Below, piece after piece: positions 36,120-47,243 of a stretch of 64,000 bases of DNA (its first letter is position 1; every line of letters starts with the position of its first letter). The stretch spans positions 36,516,014-36,580,013 of the forward strand of contig CP141144.1 of NCBI GenBank assembly GCA_035235625.1, read 5' to 3'. A program made the position numbers and the translations under genes. Under the pieces are notes generated by a model. That model did no database searches and was not told the DNA's origin. It saw nothing but the letters and a program-made list of their open reading frames with translations. Source of the stretch: Saururus chinensis (Eukaryota > Streptophyta > Magnoliopsida > Piperales > Saururaceae).

Positions 36120-37310
36120 AACACCACTTTGGGAAATAGTATATTTTGGTAAATATTTTTTTATTTATTATTTTAATAATTTTCCCTATAATTTATAATT
36201 ATTTTAAAATACTTTTCTTAAAAAAATGGATTATTTGCGACGTCTAACATTAAGCATCGCAAATACTTTTCTTTTAAAAAATAATATTCTAGATTATTTG
36301 GGACACATTTAATTAAGCGTAAAAAATATCTCATTTTTAATATTAATTTATATTTAATATATTATTTAAATTATAGAATCTATTATACAATATATAAATA
36401 TATGATATGTAATTAATTTACACAAACATGACTTGAAAAAATTAATATATTTGTGACTTTTAATTTAAATTAATTTCTTAAGTCCTCTTTCTATGAGACT
36501 GAGCTCACGCATATTGGCGTAAGCCCCAGCTCTATGGGGTGTCAGATTTTGATCTACTGACAAATATAACTTAGGGGCATGTAGGTTTCCACACCCCGGC
36601 TCTTAGGACTGTTGGATTTCAAAAAAGTTAAATTAATTTTTTTTAGTCACATTTGTGTAAGCCCTGACTATGTTTGGCTATTAGATTTCAACCCCATTTG
36701 TGTGAGATAGGGTCACGCGTGTTAGTGTGAATCCACAAGGGATTAAATAAATTAATTAAATTTTTTACCCTATATATATTGTATTTATATATTAAACATT
36801 ATATAATAATATTTATCAAAAAAAGTAAATATTAGCAACGTTTATAAATAAATTAACATCACTAATAGGTGTCCTATTTGCAACAAATGTTGCAAATGCT
36901 TAGCTTTAAAGAAATAATTAATCAAAAAATTTTATTATTATTTATGTCATTAATAGACTCACTATTTGCGACATTTACTTGTAAACTTTGCAAAAAGTTT
37001 GAGTGTTTACAACGCTTGAGACAAGTGTTGCAAATAGTTTTCAAATTACCAAAACATGCTTGCAAAGTTCTTCAAGCATATGTGAAAATTTCACCCACGC
37101 CGCACTTAAATTATGCTCGGCCAGAGGAGGAGGAGAAGATGGGCTTTGAGGTGCTAGATTCCGGTGCCCCTTTCCTACTCATCTCTTTGATCCCTACGAA
37201 CAATCTTAAAGCTCTTTCGAAAAAACTCAAAACACTTCAAATTGAAAAAAATTATTATTATGCTCAATACTTACTTATCGGCCCAATGTTCAAATTTTAA
37301 AAATTTGAAA
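36120..37310. repeat. AT-rich DNA with dispersed inverted TTTGCGACG/CGTCGCAAA-like motifs
   Basis: Motif pairs: TTTGCGACGTC...GCATCGCAAAT (36232-36268), TTTGCAACAAATGTTGCAAA (36879-36898), TTTGCGACATTT (36964-36975) and AAGTGTTGCAAAT (37023-37035). Clusters of such inverted pairs are typical of subterminal regions of CACTA-type transposons (family knowledge), but no CACTA terminus was found. A possible reading frame 36869-37300 has no recognised domain. Confidence 0.4.
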
Positions 37311-38099
37311 ATTCCGAAGTGTTACAAAGGTGTTAGTGGGAGTAATTTGCAGAAGTGCGGTTTCAATTGAAGGCACCATGAAGCTTTATGAGGGCGTTCA
37401 AAAGTTAAACTATGTACTAGTTCCATTGCCGTGTCCTCTATATTTTGTTGCATGTATTTGGATGAGAAACTCCTCAGACAAGTCATAGCTTGCACCCGTC
37501 GATGACAAGCCATGCTTCATTGTTTCTTACAGGGGAATTCTGCAAATGATTAATACATTTTCTCGATCAGTTTTAGATGGCATTGGAAGTCTTGGAGATT
37601 TTTATAAATAAAGGTATGAAGGGCACTGAAACACGAGGCCTGAGGGACCAGATTTAATATCTTCTCTTTGGGTCAACTTATAAAAAACTTCACACAAACT
37701 CGAAGTCGACTTTTCTCCTACCCGGGGAGAATGGTGCACCGTGCAGGCCCAATGAAGCTTTTACTCCAGCCCTGAGAGAAGGCAAGAAGCAGCCCGAGGC
37801 CCAAGCTGTTCGATGTGACAAATTTGGCTATTGTTTTGGTATATAATTGATGGAGTGCTCTAGTTTAACTATTTTATCTATATTTAGACTTCGTTCTGTA
37901 GGTTTTATTTATAATGGGCCATTATAGTGGGTAGTTCATTGGACTCTAAATATTTAGAAAAGGGCACTTAAACAAATGGGTTAGTTGTTTATTATTTATT
38001 TTAGATTTGCTACGATGGAGAACGGCTTTCTCCTAGTCTCTTTACCAATACAGTATGTTTTTTAACTTGTTCAAGAGAAATTTTGATGTGAAAGGTCGA
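37311..38099. other. Intergenic, nothing recognised
   Basis: Mixed-composition sequence with a short minus-strand open stretch (37322-37513) lacking a domain. No repeat copy elsewhere in the window was noticed. Confidence 0.5.
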
Positions 38100-38106
38100 G
38101 TTACTA

Positions 38107-38861
38107 AATCATAGAAGGCTGTACCGGCCGATATAGGTGCGTATCGGTTGATATATACCCATATCGATTAATATCGGTATGATATGGAGAGCGATATACC
38201 CTTATAGGAAATATTAATACGTACCAGCCGTAACAATACGGCCAATAAGTATCGATATTATATTTTAAAAAATATTTTTTTATTTAAAAAATTATTTTTA
38301 AATTATAAAAATTAATTTTTTTAAAAAAAAAATTTCAAATTTTTTTCTTAAAAATAAATACACAATTCAAGCCCAACTTCTTTGATAGTTTAAGTCTTAG
38401 TTATTTTAAAAAAAATATTTTTAAAGGTATATGAGATCAATACCGGTAGGTCTATACAATTTACATAAATTTTTGTTTTATATATAGTGCTCCACAAATA
38501 TATATTTATTTAAACATATAACTTAAACTCATATTAAGTATATTATTTATTTTTAAAATAAATTAATTTTAAAGTACTTAATATGAGAAAGAATGACCAA
38601 TAATTTATATGTGATGAAGAGCATAATAGTATATGGTTATGAATGAACTAATTTTAAAATTCACTTATCGGTTGATACGGCATTATATAGTTTTATTATG
38701 CTCTAAAAAAAGTATTATAATGATATATTATTAGTTATAATATTTTTTTATATTTATAAAAAAGGTTTATACCCGTTTCGGTGTATACCAAGTATATCAT
38801 CAGCGCGTACCCGTATCTATGATCATCGATACTCTCATGCATATTGATATGACCTTCCATG
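38107..38861. mobile_element. Small non-coding element with short inverted ends and direct flanks
   Basis: The 7-bp direct repeat GTTACTA flanks it (38100-38106 and 38862-38868). The ends are inverted (CATAGAAGG at 38110-38118; CCTTCCATG at 38853-38861). Near both ends lie runs of GTATCGG/CCGATA-type motifs (TACCGGCCGATATAGG, GTATCGGTTGATA, TATACCGAA complement). It is 755 bp, AT-rich, with no coding region: a MITE-like non-autonomous DNA transposon is the simplest reading; superfamily undetermined. Confidence 0.55.
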
Positions 38862-39122
38862 GTTACTATAAGTTGAATACATTAATAAAATATTTTTTTT
38901 AGTATAGCTAATATGATGTAAAGATTTAAAACTCTGCTTTACAAGTTAACATTCTATTTTATTATTTTTATATTATTTATAAGCTTTATTTATCAAATGT
39001 GTGAGAATAATAAAGTAAATTTTGTAAGTGTGAATTTCACGTGCAATATCGACTTATTATAAAAAAGAGTATAAAAAATTCTTTCTCCCTAAAAGCTAAA
39101 AGGTGTGAGGGCATTGTAAAAA

Positions 39123-39290
39123 GTCTACTCCACGCGCATGGTAGACTATTATTGTAACCTACCCCACTCATTAATGGTATAGGAACGATGATCTACTCCA
39201 CGCGCACGATATAATATAATTGTACCCTACCCCACTTATCAATGGTGTGGGAATTATAATTATAACTTACCCTACTAATCAATGGTGTTA
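39123..39290. repeat. ~70-bp tandem repeat, 2.5 copies
   Basis: TCTACTCCACGCGCA(T/C)G recurs at 39123 and 39191, and CCTACCCCACT(C/T)AT...CAATGGTGT recurs three times to 39290. Non-coding. Confidence 0.7.
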
Positions 39291-40255
39291 GAATAATAAA
39301 GTAATATTTTAACAAGTAATTCTTAACCTCATGGAAATATTTATTATTATTAATATAAAAAAATTAATATAGATTTGGGCTTAGGCTCACCTCCGTGACT
39401 AAGCTTCACACTATGAGCAAACGGCCATAAAACTCATTGAGTTATATGCGTCGTCGGCCTATAAAGCCTTGGCTCAGACTTTATTATTACAAACCCATTA
39501 TCAAAATAAAGTTTATAATAAATAAACATTTAATTCACTTAAGCGGCTCAAAAAAATGTCCCCATCATCTCAAATTTAGAACATTGAGTATTGACCCTGT
39601 CATTACTGTCGGCTGGTCTATTTCAATATTCAATATCTTGTGCATCATCAAGTGATCAAATTTTGGCCAGGTTCACGCCCAGTTTCAAAAAATATAAAAG
39701 TAAAAATAAGTTACTAAACAGATAACAAAGGATCCAAGAGGTGCATTCTCCTGTGTCTTGATTGGCATGACAACGAAGAGACCCCACTGGTTAGCCTGGC
39801 CAAAGATAAAATATTAGATACCAATAGATAAGGTACGAACGTAGCGGTGTCTATTACCAATCAAAAAATAATTTATTTATAATTTTTAATTAATTTTTTA
39901 AAAATAATTTATTTAATAAAAAATATGATAACCTGATAGGCATGCCATGGTACCATATTAGGCCAACTCTCTTTATGAAATAGTTTTAGATGCTGGACAT
40001 GTTCCTAACTCAAACGATTACCATTTAACAAGGAGAGGCCTCGTGGCCAAGTCCGAGCAACCTCTTATCATGAGCCGGCCCTTGAGACCTTTCAGTAGAC
40101 ACAGCTTTTACTTACCTGACGAAAGGGTGGATTATGGGTTCCCATACCCCCAGTCGTATATATATATATATATGTATCTGGAACAAGAGATGAAACAATC
40201 ACAAGAAGCAGAGAGGAGCACAACATAACTGCAAGAAGAGAAAAAAGAGGAGAGT
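39291..40255. promoter_or_regulatory. Upstream region of the PR-10/NCS-like gene
   Basis: No gene is supported in this stretch. A (TA)8 run at 40157-40172, 84 bp before the start codon, could serve as TATA region and is also a microsatellite. The leader after it is A/G-rich (AAGAAGAGAAAAAAGAGGAGAG). Confidence 0.4.
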
Positions 40256-40895
40256 ATGAGGGGCAAGCAGACTAACGAATTTGATGTCCAATTGTCGGCA
40301 TCAGTTGTCTGGAACTTTTACAGGTCTCTTAAACTGCCTGAACTCATCAAGAACCTTCCCAACTTCTTCAAAGACGTCCAAGTGACAGGGGATGGATCTG
40401 TTGGGACTACTTTCGACATTTATACCCTTCCTGGTGTGTACTACAGCTAGATCTCTTCTTTCTCTCTCATTTGGAGGGTTTTTTTTCTTGATAAAGAAAT
40501 TTTATTTGATCAAATAGCTTTGGTAATGGAAAGGAAATGCTAATATCTTTTTGTGTTTGTAACTTGCAGGAGCTCCATTTTCATGGTTCAAAGAGATGCT
40601 TGTGACTTTGGACGACAAGCATCGCCTGAGGGAAGTGAAGACAATAGAAGGAGGAGTTCTGACCTTGGGCTACATCTCGTTCCTGACTCGCTTTGAGATC
40701 ATTGAAAAGGGCTGCAACCTCTGTACCATCAGATCTAGTTACATCTATGAAATAAATGATGCGGACTCTGCTAATGAGTCTGGCACCAATGTGAGCGGCT
40801 TGGGCACCATCGCAAAAGCTGTTGTTGCTTCTCTTTCTGCGAATGCCTCCTCTGCTCCAGGTATTAACACAGAAGGGCTCCCTAGCAAGAATTAA
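40256..40895 (+). CDS. Bet v 1/PR-10 family protein, norcoclaurine-synthase-like
   Basis: Two exons: 40256-40433 and 40570-40895 (stop included). The intron of 136 bp starts GTGTGT and ends TTGCAG, splitting a Gly codon after its first base; the predicted protein is 167 residues, close to the usual ~160 of the family. The N-terminal half shows VWNFYRSLKLPELIKNLP and the glycine-rich loop GDGSVGT; the C-terminal half shows WFKEMLVTLDD, VKTIEGGVLTLGY and TIRSSYIYEI, then a helix. PR-10 proteins are small cytosolic ligand-binding proteins; the norcoclaurine synthase branch condenses dopamine with 4-hydroxyphenylacetaldehyde. The wording of the loop and the EGG...GY segment is nearer that branch than to major-latex proteins, but catalytic activity cannot be claimed. 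It is the only apparently intact gene in the window. The intron position is where PR-10 genes usually have theirs. Confidence 0.85.
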
Positions 40896-43439
40896 AATTG
40901 AAAAAGGACAGGGTTTAAAGATGTGTTGCAGTGTTTTGAAGTTGGATGATGTATTTTAGTGTTCTTCGGGAATAACAAAGCTTGAGGTTTATCTTTCTTT
41001 TTCCTTGGGCCTAAAACAATGGAATCTATATTAATAGATTTATAGCACGAGTTCAATAGTAATAACATATTCAATTTAGTTCCTTCGGACTTATTTTTAT
41101 AGGCAACTTATCAGTGAACACTTAAAAGTAATGCAATCAAAGCTTGCTACGAACGTAACAGCTGCGCGCTGACTAAGTTTTCATTCTAACAAAATCAATC
41201 ACAACACATAGGAAGAACCAGACAATCATCTCACATACACAAACCAAAGAAAGCTCGATTGCAACTCCATAGTCTCCAAGGCCTCCCGAAGGTGACCGAG
41301 CTCCCAGAACAAACGTTAGGGGGAAGGGCTATAAACTCGATCATGAGTGCCACTTGTGGGAGAAAGGTGCATGTTTGTCACACCAGAAAACACCCACTAT
41401 CTCTCCCATCGAGTTCTACCCATCTGCTTCAGGTACTTGGGTGGGAGAGGTGACCTACAAAATTATCATATTTAGAAAACCACCAACCACATCCAAAGAG
41501 ATGCGAGAAACAGATACAAAAGCTAGGATGACTGAACCAAAGAACATACATTTTAGTAAATTAACTAAGCTTTCTGATAACTCGAGCCATTAAAAAATTG
41601 AAATCTTATTTATTTGTATTATATTATAACGTCTTCAATAATAAATAAAAATAACTCGAGGGCGACCCATGGTTCGGTAGGGAGAAGAGGGGGTGAAGGA
41701 AGTGAAAAAAAGATAAACTAGCAAAAACCAAGGGGTTCGTTTGGACTGGAAGGTTGGTTCTCCACGTTTCTGATCGTGCATGAACCACATTAAAAATTTA
41801 CAAATTCATCGACTTCAAATGAACTAATTAATTACTGATTCGCTTAAATGGTCTCTTCTGACAATAATTATGACAGTGTATGCAAGAACAGTATTAGAGG
41901 CGTTGTAGCTCGTGTCATTTTGTTAAGAGTACATTTGAAAGTTTGTGCGTTTACACATAGAAGGTAAATCCTTACACATGCCTTCAAGAGGAAAATGTGA
42001 TTATCAAGAATTAATACTCAGTACCATTTTAATAACCCCTTTGAAAATGAATGAAAAACGTGTTTTCTCTCTTTACTCTCCTCGCGAGGGTTGGGGGAGA
42101 AAAATAATCTCTCTTGTGACGTTTTGTACTCGTGAGAGAAATCTTTTTCTCTTTCAAAGGGGTTGTCAAGCAGCCTCTTAATTAGTCATATATATTTGCT
42201 CAATCATAAACAGTAAATATGTTATTATCTGCTTGGATATTTTTTATCCAAACGCTACTAATTACCAATAATGTCATTCACTAGATCTTCTAACTGTGGA
42301 AACTTGTGTATATAAAAATAGCAATGAAGTAAGAACATCAATCCATTCCCATATCTTTTTATCCCCTTTCCTCGTAACTTGAGCTTTTAGGTGTAGGTTT
42401 TAAATATGGATATCCTGATGGGCCCATACATGAAATCAATCTTAGATAAGGTAATCTACACTGGCTATTTTTCAACTTATAGAGTCTACTTAGCATGTGA
42501 TCAAGAACAAGATGCCCTCTTTCATATAGTGATATTTACACATAAAATTTACAATTGTGTTTTAATTGTATAAAATATGTGGGTCTCAAATAAAGTTCAC
42601 TTATGTCACTTGTTTTTGTTCATTTAAAACACCCAAGTACGAAATTTGATTGTCTCTTAACTGGATTTTAGTTAGATAGAATATATAAGTCTCTACAAAA
42701 GTCACTTGGACCCATATATACTATCCAATCAAAACTTAATTGCGTGTATTTGTTGGGTAGATTTAATGGGTCAATATCATTTTCATTTCAAAATAATTAT
42801 GATATCAAATAAATTGCAGGTATTTATTGAGATGGAATTAAGAACTGGTCTATTTGGACTGTGTAAAACCCCTCAATATGGTAATTCTAGGTATTTTCTT
42901 GTTTCTTCTATACCTCATTTACCCCCACATATTTTTTCATCTCATTACCCCAATTAAACCAAGAACAGAACAATGTCTCTCCTCCCATGCATTTCCTACA
43001 GATGTCGGCCTTCTTCTCTACGTTTACGATGACAAAGCTTCAGTGCCATTTTTCTCCTGATCTCATTTTAAAGGTAGCATTTAGCAATATATTTGTAGAG
43101 GATTTATTAGAAGGAATATAGGGCAAACCCAGAAAGACCAGTGCCACTTTTAAGATTTTTTGTCCAATAAATCTAGAATGCTTTGAAGATTTTTTGTACG
43201 CATTCTTTGCATCATTAATTAGGTATTCGTATTCACCATTTTTCTCTTGTTGTTTGCAGAAAGTTTTTAGTTTTTATAGAAATGGTATGGTCATAGAATT
43301 TGTTCTTCGGTTGCTCACATTCTTCATCAAATGTTAATGCTTACAATAATTTTTTATGACTGATAAGAAACTCCGTATTATTTATCTTATAAAAGTTGAG
43401 CTCTGTGTCTTATGATAGGAATTTTTTTCTTCAGATGAT
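40896..43439. other. Intergenic region downstream of the PR-10 gene
   Basis: No gene is supported. Short open stretches (41259-41453, 41945-42181, 42706-42957) lack domains. The only structure noticed is the 13-bp inverted repeat AACCCCTTTGAAA (42034-42046) and TTTCAAAGGGGTT (42152-42164), enclosing a 105-bp GA/CT-rich interior. Confidence 0.5.
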
Positions 43440-44075
43440 CGAGGCATGGATTACTGAGGAGTCTTTTGTGATTACTTCTAGTGTCTCTTTTCATCTGCCC
43501 AGGAGATGGGAGAAGTGTTGGAACAAATTAGCCTGAGGGTCTCTGAAGAGATGAATTTGAAACTTCTAACTGACTTCACTTAAGAGGAGGTGATAGCTAC
43601 GCTTAAACAAATGGATGGTGTTAAGGCCCCTGGCCCGACGGCTTACCGGTGGCTTTCTTTCAAAAATATTGTGCAACTGTTGGTCCTCAAGTGTGTTTGA
43701 GGTTGTATTTGGTTGCCTCAGGTCGTAAACGGTCCCTATTGACCTTAATCACTATTTTCTTGTCCTAATCCCAAAGGTGAGCCATGCCAAGAGGGTCATG
43801 GAGTTCTGGCCAATTTAGATTTGTCAAGTTGTGTATAAGATTATTGCTAAAGTTCTCACTAATCATCTGAAGATGGTGCTACCCCTCATCATCATTTAGA
43901 CCCAAAGTGCTTTTATCGTGGGTTGTCATATTACAATAATATTATTGTGGCTTTTGAGTCTCTCCATTTGATGTGGAACAAATGTCAGGGTAAAATGAGG
44001 AAGATGATTTTGAAGCTAGAAGCTTATGACAAGGTGGAATGAGGCTTTCTTCGAGCTTTTATGCTGAAGCTTGGG
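43440..44075 (+). pseudogene. LINE reverse transcriptase, segment 1
   Basis: A plus-strand frame with a few stops reads the pre-RT region (VLEQISLRVSEEMNLKL), KQMDGVKAPGP near 43605-43637, KRVMEFWPI, YKIIAKVLTNHLK near 43840-43870, TQSAFIVG, and KLEAYDKVE near 44014-44037. These are the ordered RT motifs of plant L1-type LINEs. No endonuclease domain is seen upstream, so the copy is 5' truncated or too decayed. It is cut at 44075 by an LTR and resumes in frame at 53512. Confidence 0.75.
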
Positions 44076-44856
44076 TGTTAGCCCCTTAACTTGACGGATG
44101 CGGAAAAGGGGCGGCTACACCCATACTTGGCAGCGAACAACCAAGTTTTGTTAGGCGACGGACAACCTAGGCAGCCTCTTGGGCACTGACGGATGCTGGG
44201 GCAACACGGGAAGTATTCCAGATGAGTTACTCGCCTTGCAAAGCAGGCTGAGTAGGAGTCCGTGAGTGGGCGGGACTCTTTCAGTGAAGTTGGGTGCTAC
44301 TTGGACTTAGGGGAGGACTCTTAAGGTGGACGGGATTCACTTATGTAGGATTGCTGTACTCCTGGCGTGAGTAGGAGTTGGGGCAGCAAGGTCCTAGGAT
44401 GGACATGACTCACACAGGTAAGCTAGTCACACTCCTAGGGTGGATGGGAATCAGAGTGGCTGGTTTCCTCGGGTGGGCTGACTCTTGGAGGCAGCATGGC
44501 GATGGACTTCTAGCAGAGGATGGACTCTTGTAGGTTTCCTAATCTATGCTAGGGGCAAAATGGCTATGGGCTGAGAGTTGGACAAGGTGAGGACTCTTGT
44601 ATTGGGTGGGTTTTGTACTGCTAGTGGCACTAGGACGGCCAGCTTTAGGCTGAGTCTTTATAAAGGGATGAGCAGGGCCGCCATGGTTGATTGGAATATG
44701 ATTTTCTTCCTACACAGCGAACCAGTGAGTTGAGAGGAGAGCTCTCAGCCTGGTGGATTAGCCCTTGCCCTCTCCCTACTTTGTATTTCAACGGACAAAA
44801 ATATAGCTTGGGCGGAGACCCTTGCACTAGGTTAGACTGCGTTGTTGTTTTGCTTG
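44076..44856. repeat. Solo LTR, left part (split by the Tekay-type element)
   Basis: It begins TGTTAGCCCCTTAAC right at the LINE break; a TATA-like TTTATAAAGG is at about 44659. It continues at 53398-53506, ending CTGTGACA, for a total near 890 bp. LINE flanks TTGGG (44071-44075) and TCAGG (53507-53511) would be a worn target duplication (3 of 5). No internal region or second LTR is present. The sequence is Gly/Trp-codon-like and GC-richer than neighbours but has no gene. Confidence 0.6.
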
Positions 44857-46452
44857 TGTAATAACCCTAATTTCTAACACGATTTTCTTATATATTTTGT
44901 TATTTATAATTTTCTTAAGTATTGGTTAGAGCTCGTGGAGACGAGCGTAACAAGTCTTAAAACACGAAGATCGGAGGTCGGGAACAAAAGTTACGACCTC
45001 GGGAAACGTGTTCAACCGGCAGGACCCACTTTTGAAATTTAGGTAAAATGGTTCTTAATTGGTCTAGTATCGTAGGGCTCGTGAATACGAACTCAACGGT
45101 ACCAAGAACACGCAAATCGGAGTTTGGGATAGGAAGTTACAATTTTTGGAATTTTTAGAATTTAAATAATAAAATAAAGTATTTTTCGGCGTGGCGCGAC
45201 TCGGCGCAGCGCGGCATGTGCCTTGCAGCGCGCATAGAATGCGCGCATCGAATGCGCATTTGTCACACGCGAACGTGGGTTCGCCGGCGCTAGTGGGCGC
45301 CGGCCGGTTTTTCTGGCGGCGCCGGTGGGCGCCCACCTGTTCTAGCGGCGGCGCCCACCGGAATATGCTTCCGCCTCCCCTATATATACCTTTTCCGGCC
45401 AGTTCTTCACCCACATCCGATTTTTAACCCCTTTCTCTGTTTTCACCATTCCCGACCCGTATTAAGTCCAATTTTCACGTTTCAAGACCCGTTTCCTACT
45501 AATTTAAGGGTGCTCTACGCACTGGAAGTGTTATTTTCTCGAGACGACCCCTCTAAGACCTCAAAAAATGTGCCCCTTCCCTAATCTTCCCATTTCATCT
45601 TTTTACTATTTTTGGGCCATTCCTAAACCTTTTTAACCCGTTCCAAAGCCCTACCCTACTTAATCAAGGGCATTCTACGCGTTGGAGTGGTTATTTTGCC
45701 GAAATTCTCACTCGAAGGCTGATATATTAAGGCGGGACTCTCTTTACTCTACGAGGAGATTTCGCACGTATTATAGGTAGGTAGTTTTAAATTCTAATCG
45801 TATGCCAAGATTTTGACTCGCTAAAGTTTTACTAAAAGTTTTCTGAAAACAAAAGCTCTGACTTCAAAATCATCTCCTCTTTTCAAAAATTTCTCCGAGT
45901 TTTGGGCAATCGTGCCATCTGGATAGTTCTCGGTTCTTTGGAGCTAAGAATTATTATGATTTTGGATACCGCCAAATTTGGCATCTGGCGCACACAGGAT
46001 TGGGATGTCATGGGTAAGTCCCTTCCTTTTAGTTTCGCGTCGCCCCATGGGCGCAGGTGTAAGTCGTCTGGTATCGCGACATTCTGTGATCGTGTTTTCA
46101 GGTTTTTCGGATGATTTCCAAAAAAAAAAATGGCATGTGCACGAAGCATATTCTTAGAACTTAATTCGACCTACTGAGTATGAAATTACTCACCTACCCT
46201 CAGACTCTGCAGGTGTTTCACTCGATTCTGAAGGAGTCGACGAAGGATTTCCTTAAATTACTGTTTTGTACTACTGTTTTTGTACTTATGTAAATTATTG
46301 CATGTGATGACTAATTTTGACAATCTTTGTATAATACAAAGTATGTTGTAATTACTGTTTTAGTACACGCTGATCCTTGGCAATTGTAATAAAATTTTGT
46401 TACGTTTTTCAAAAATTATTTTCTTTTATTTGAAAATGTGATGGACTTTACA
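44857..46452 (+). repeat. 5' LTR of the Tekay-type element
   Basis: TGTAATAACCC... to ...GACTTTACA. The TATA-like CTATATATACC is at 45379-45389 after a GC-rich hairpin-prone stretch (45283-45360). It differs from the 3' LTR by scattered transitions, by a ~20-bp gap near 46291, and strongly in 45188-45290. Confidence 0.92.
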
Positions 46453-46454
46453 GT

Positions 46455-46467
46455 TGGTATCGGAGCC
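46455..46467 (+). promoter_or_regulatory. Primer binding site, initiator tRNA-Met type
   Basis: TGGTATCGGAGCC two bases after the 5' LTR; it differs by one base from the common TGGTATCAGAGC core. Confidence 0.8.
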
Positions 46468-46555
46468 AAGGTTCTACTGTCTACTAAAAGGTAATTAAAT
46501 CAGTCAATACAATTATTTATATTTTATCGTATGTTTTCCTATTTGAAATTTCTTA

Positions 46556-47089
46556 ATGAATTTTTATGTGAAGCTAAAACAGATGTCGATGCTCAGGCAT
46601 AAGACATATCTGTCAAGCAATCTTTATCATTCTACTGCTCACAAATTGCCGCTTCCAATGGAAGGAAGTTGTAGCAAGAGTATGTACAATGAAGATAAGA
46701 CACCCATCGAAATTTCAGACTCAGAAGATTCTGGGATCTTTTACACCCCTGGTTCACCCACAAATAGTGACATGAACGAAATAATAGTTATCCCGGACTC
46801 GCCTACTCCAGGAGAAGAGTCTGAAGAAGATCCTTCCTTGGAAGTGGAAGAAAGTGAAAATTCTAACGAGGATAACCCTGAGTATAAAATGGATTTTGAC
46901 CTGAATGAACTGCCCCCACCTGAGGTCGAATGGGTGGAAGAGCCAGGCGTTCAGCGTCTCCTCAAGGGGAAGGAAACCGGAAGGCATGGAATGCCCGAGC
47001 GGTGCACGTTTTGTGGACTTTTACCCACTTTTTCTTTGAATGCCCTAAAGCTAGAACCTTTCCTCTCTAAAGTCTTGACTACTTCCTAG
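46556..47089 (+). CDS. Unidentified acidic frame upstream of gag in the Tekay-type element
   Basis: An uninterrupted frame of 177 codons lies between the primer site and gag, in the sense orientation. Its middle is very acidic and Ser/Pro-rich (ISDSEDSG, PDSPTPGEESEEDPS, EVEESENSNED), followed by DFDLNELPPPEVEW and a C-terminal CTFCG. No membrane segment or known domain is recognised. Another in-frame ATG is at 46583. It is separate from gag, which starts at 47244. It could be a capsid-unrelated accessory frame of this family, a captured host fragment, or a chance frame in the leader; its intactness in an element whose pol has several stops argues weakly against chance. I do not recognise it and assign no function. 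Confidence 0.5.
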   Translation: MNFYVKLKQMSMLRHKTYLSSNLYHSTAHKLPLPMEGSCSKSMYNEDKTPIEISDSEDSGIFYTPGSPTNSDMNEIIVIPDSPTPGEESEEDPSLEVEESENSNEDNPEYKMDFDLNELPPPEVEWVEEPGVQRLLKGKETGRHGMPERCTFCGLLPTFSLNALKLEPFLSKVLTTS

Positions 47090-47243
47090 TAAATAGTTCC
47101 GTGGGAACAATTTTGATGTGTACTAAGAGTAGTTTTATTATGTAAATAGCTAACGTAACTTTTGAGTGATCTAATGACACTTCAAGGTTGTTATGAAGTA
47201 AGTTTGTTTTCTAAAGATCTTGATGTTACTAATCCATGTTTAG

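Noticed and set aside
41259-42181. Short plus-strand frames downstream of the PR-10 gene
   Set aside because: No domain, no splice context; one is spanned by an inverted repeat.
44076-44856. Region left of the Tekay element as a host gene (many Gly/Trp-like codons)
   Set aside because: It begins TG at the LINE break, has stops in all frames and continues at 53398 to a CA end, so a solo LTR explains it better.
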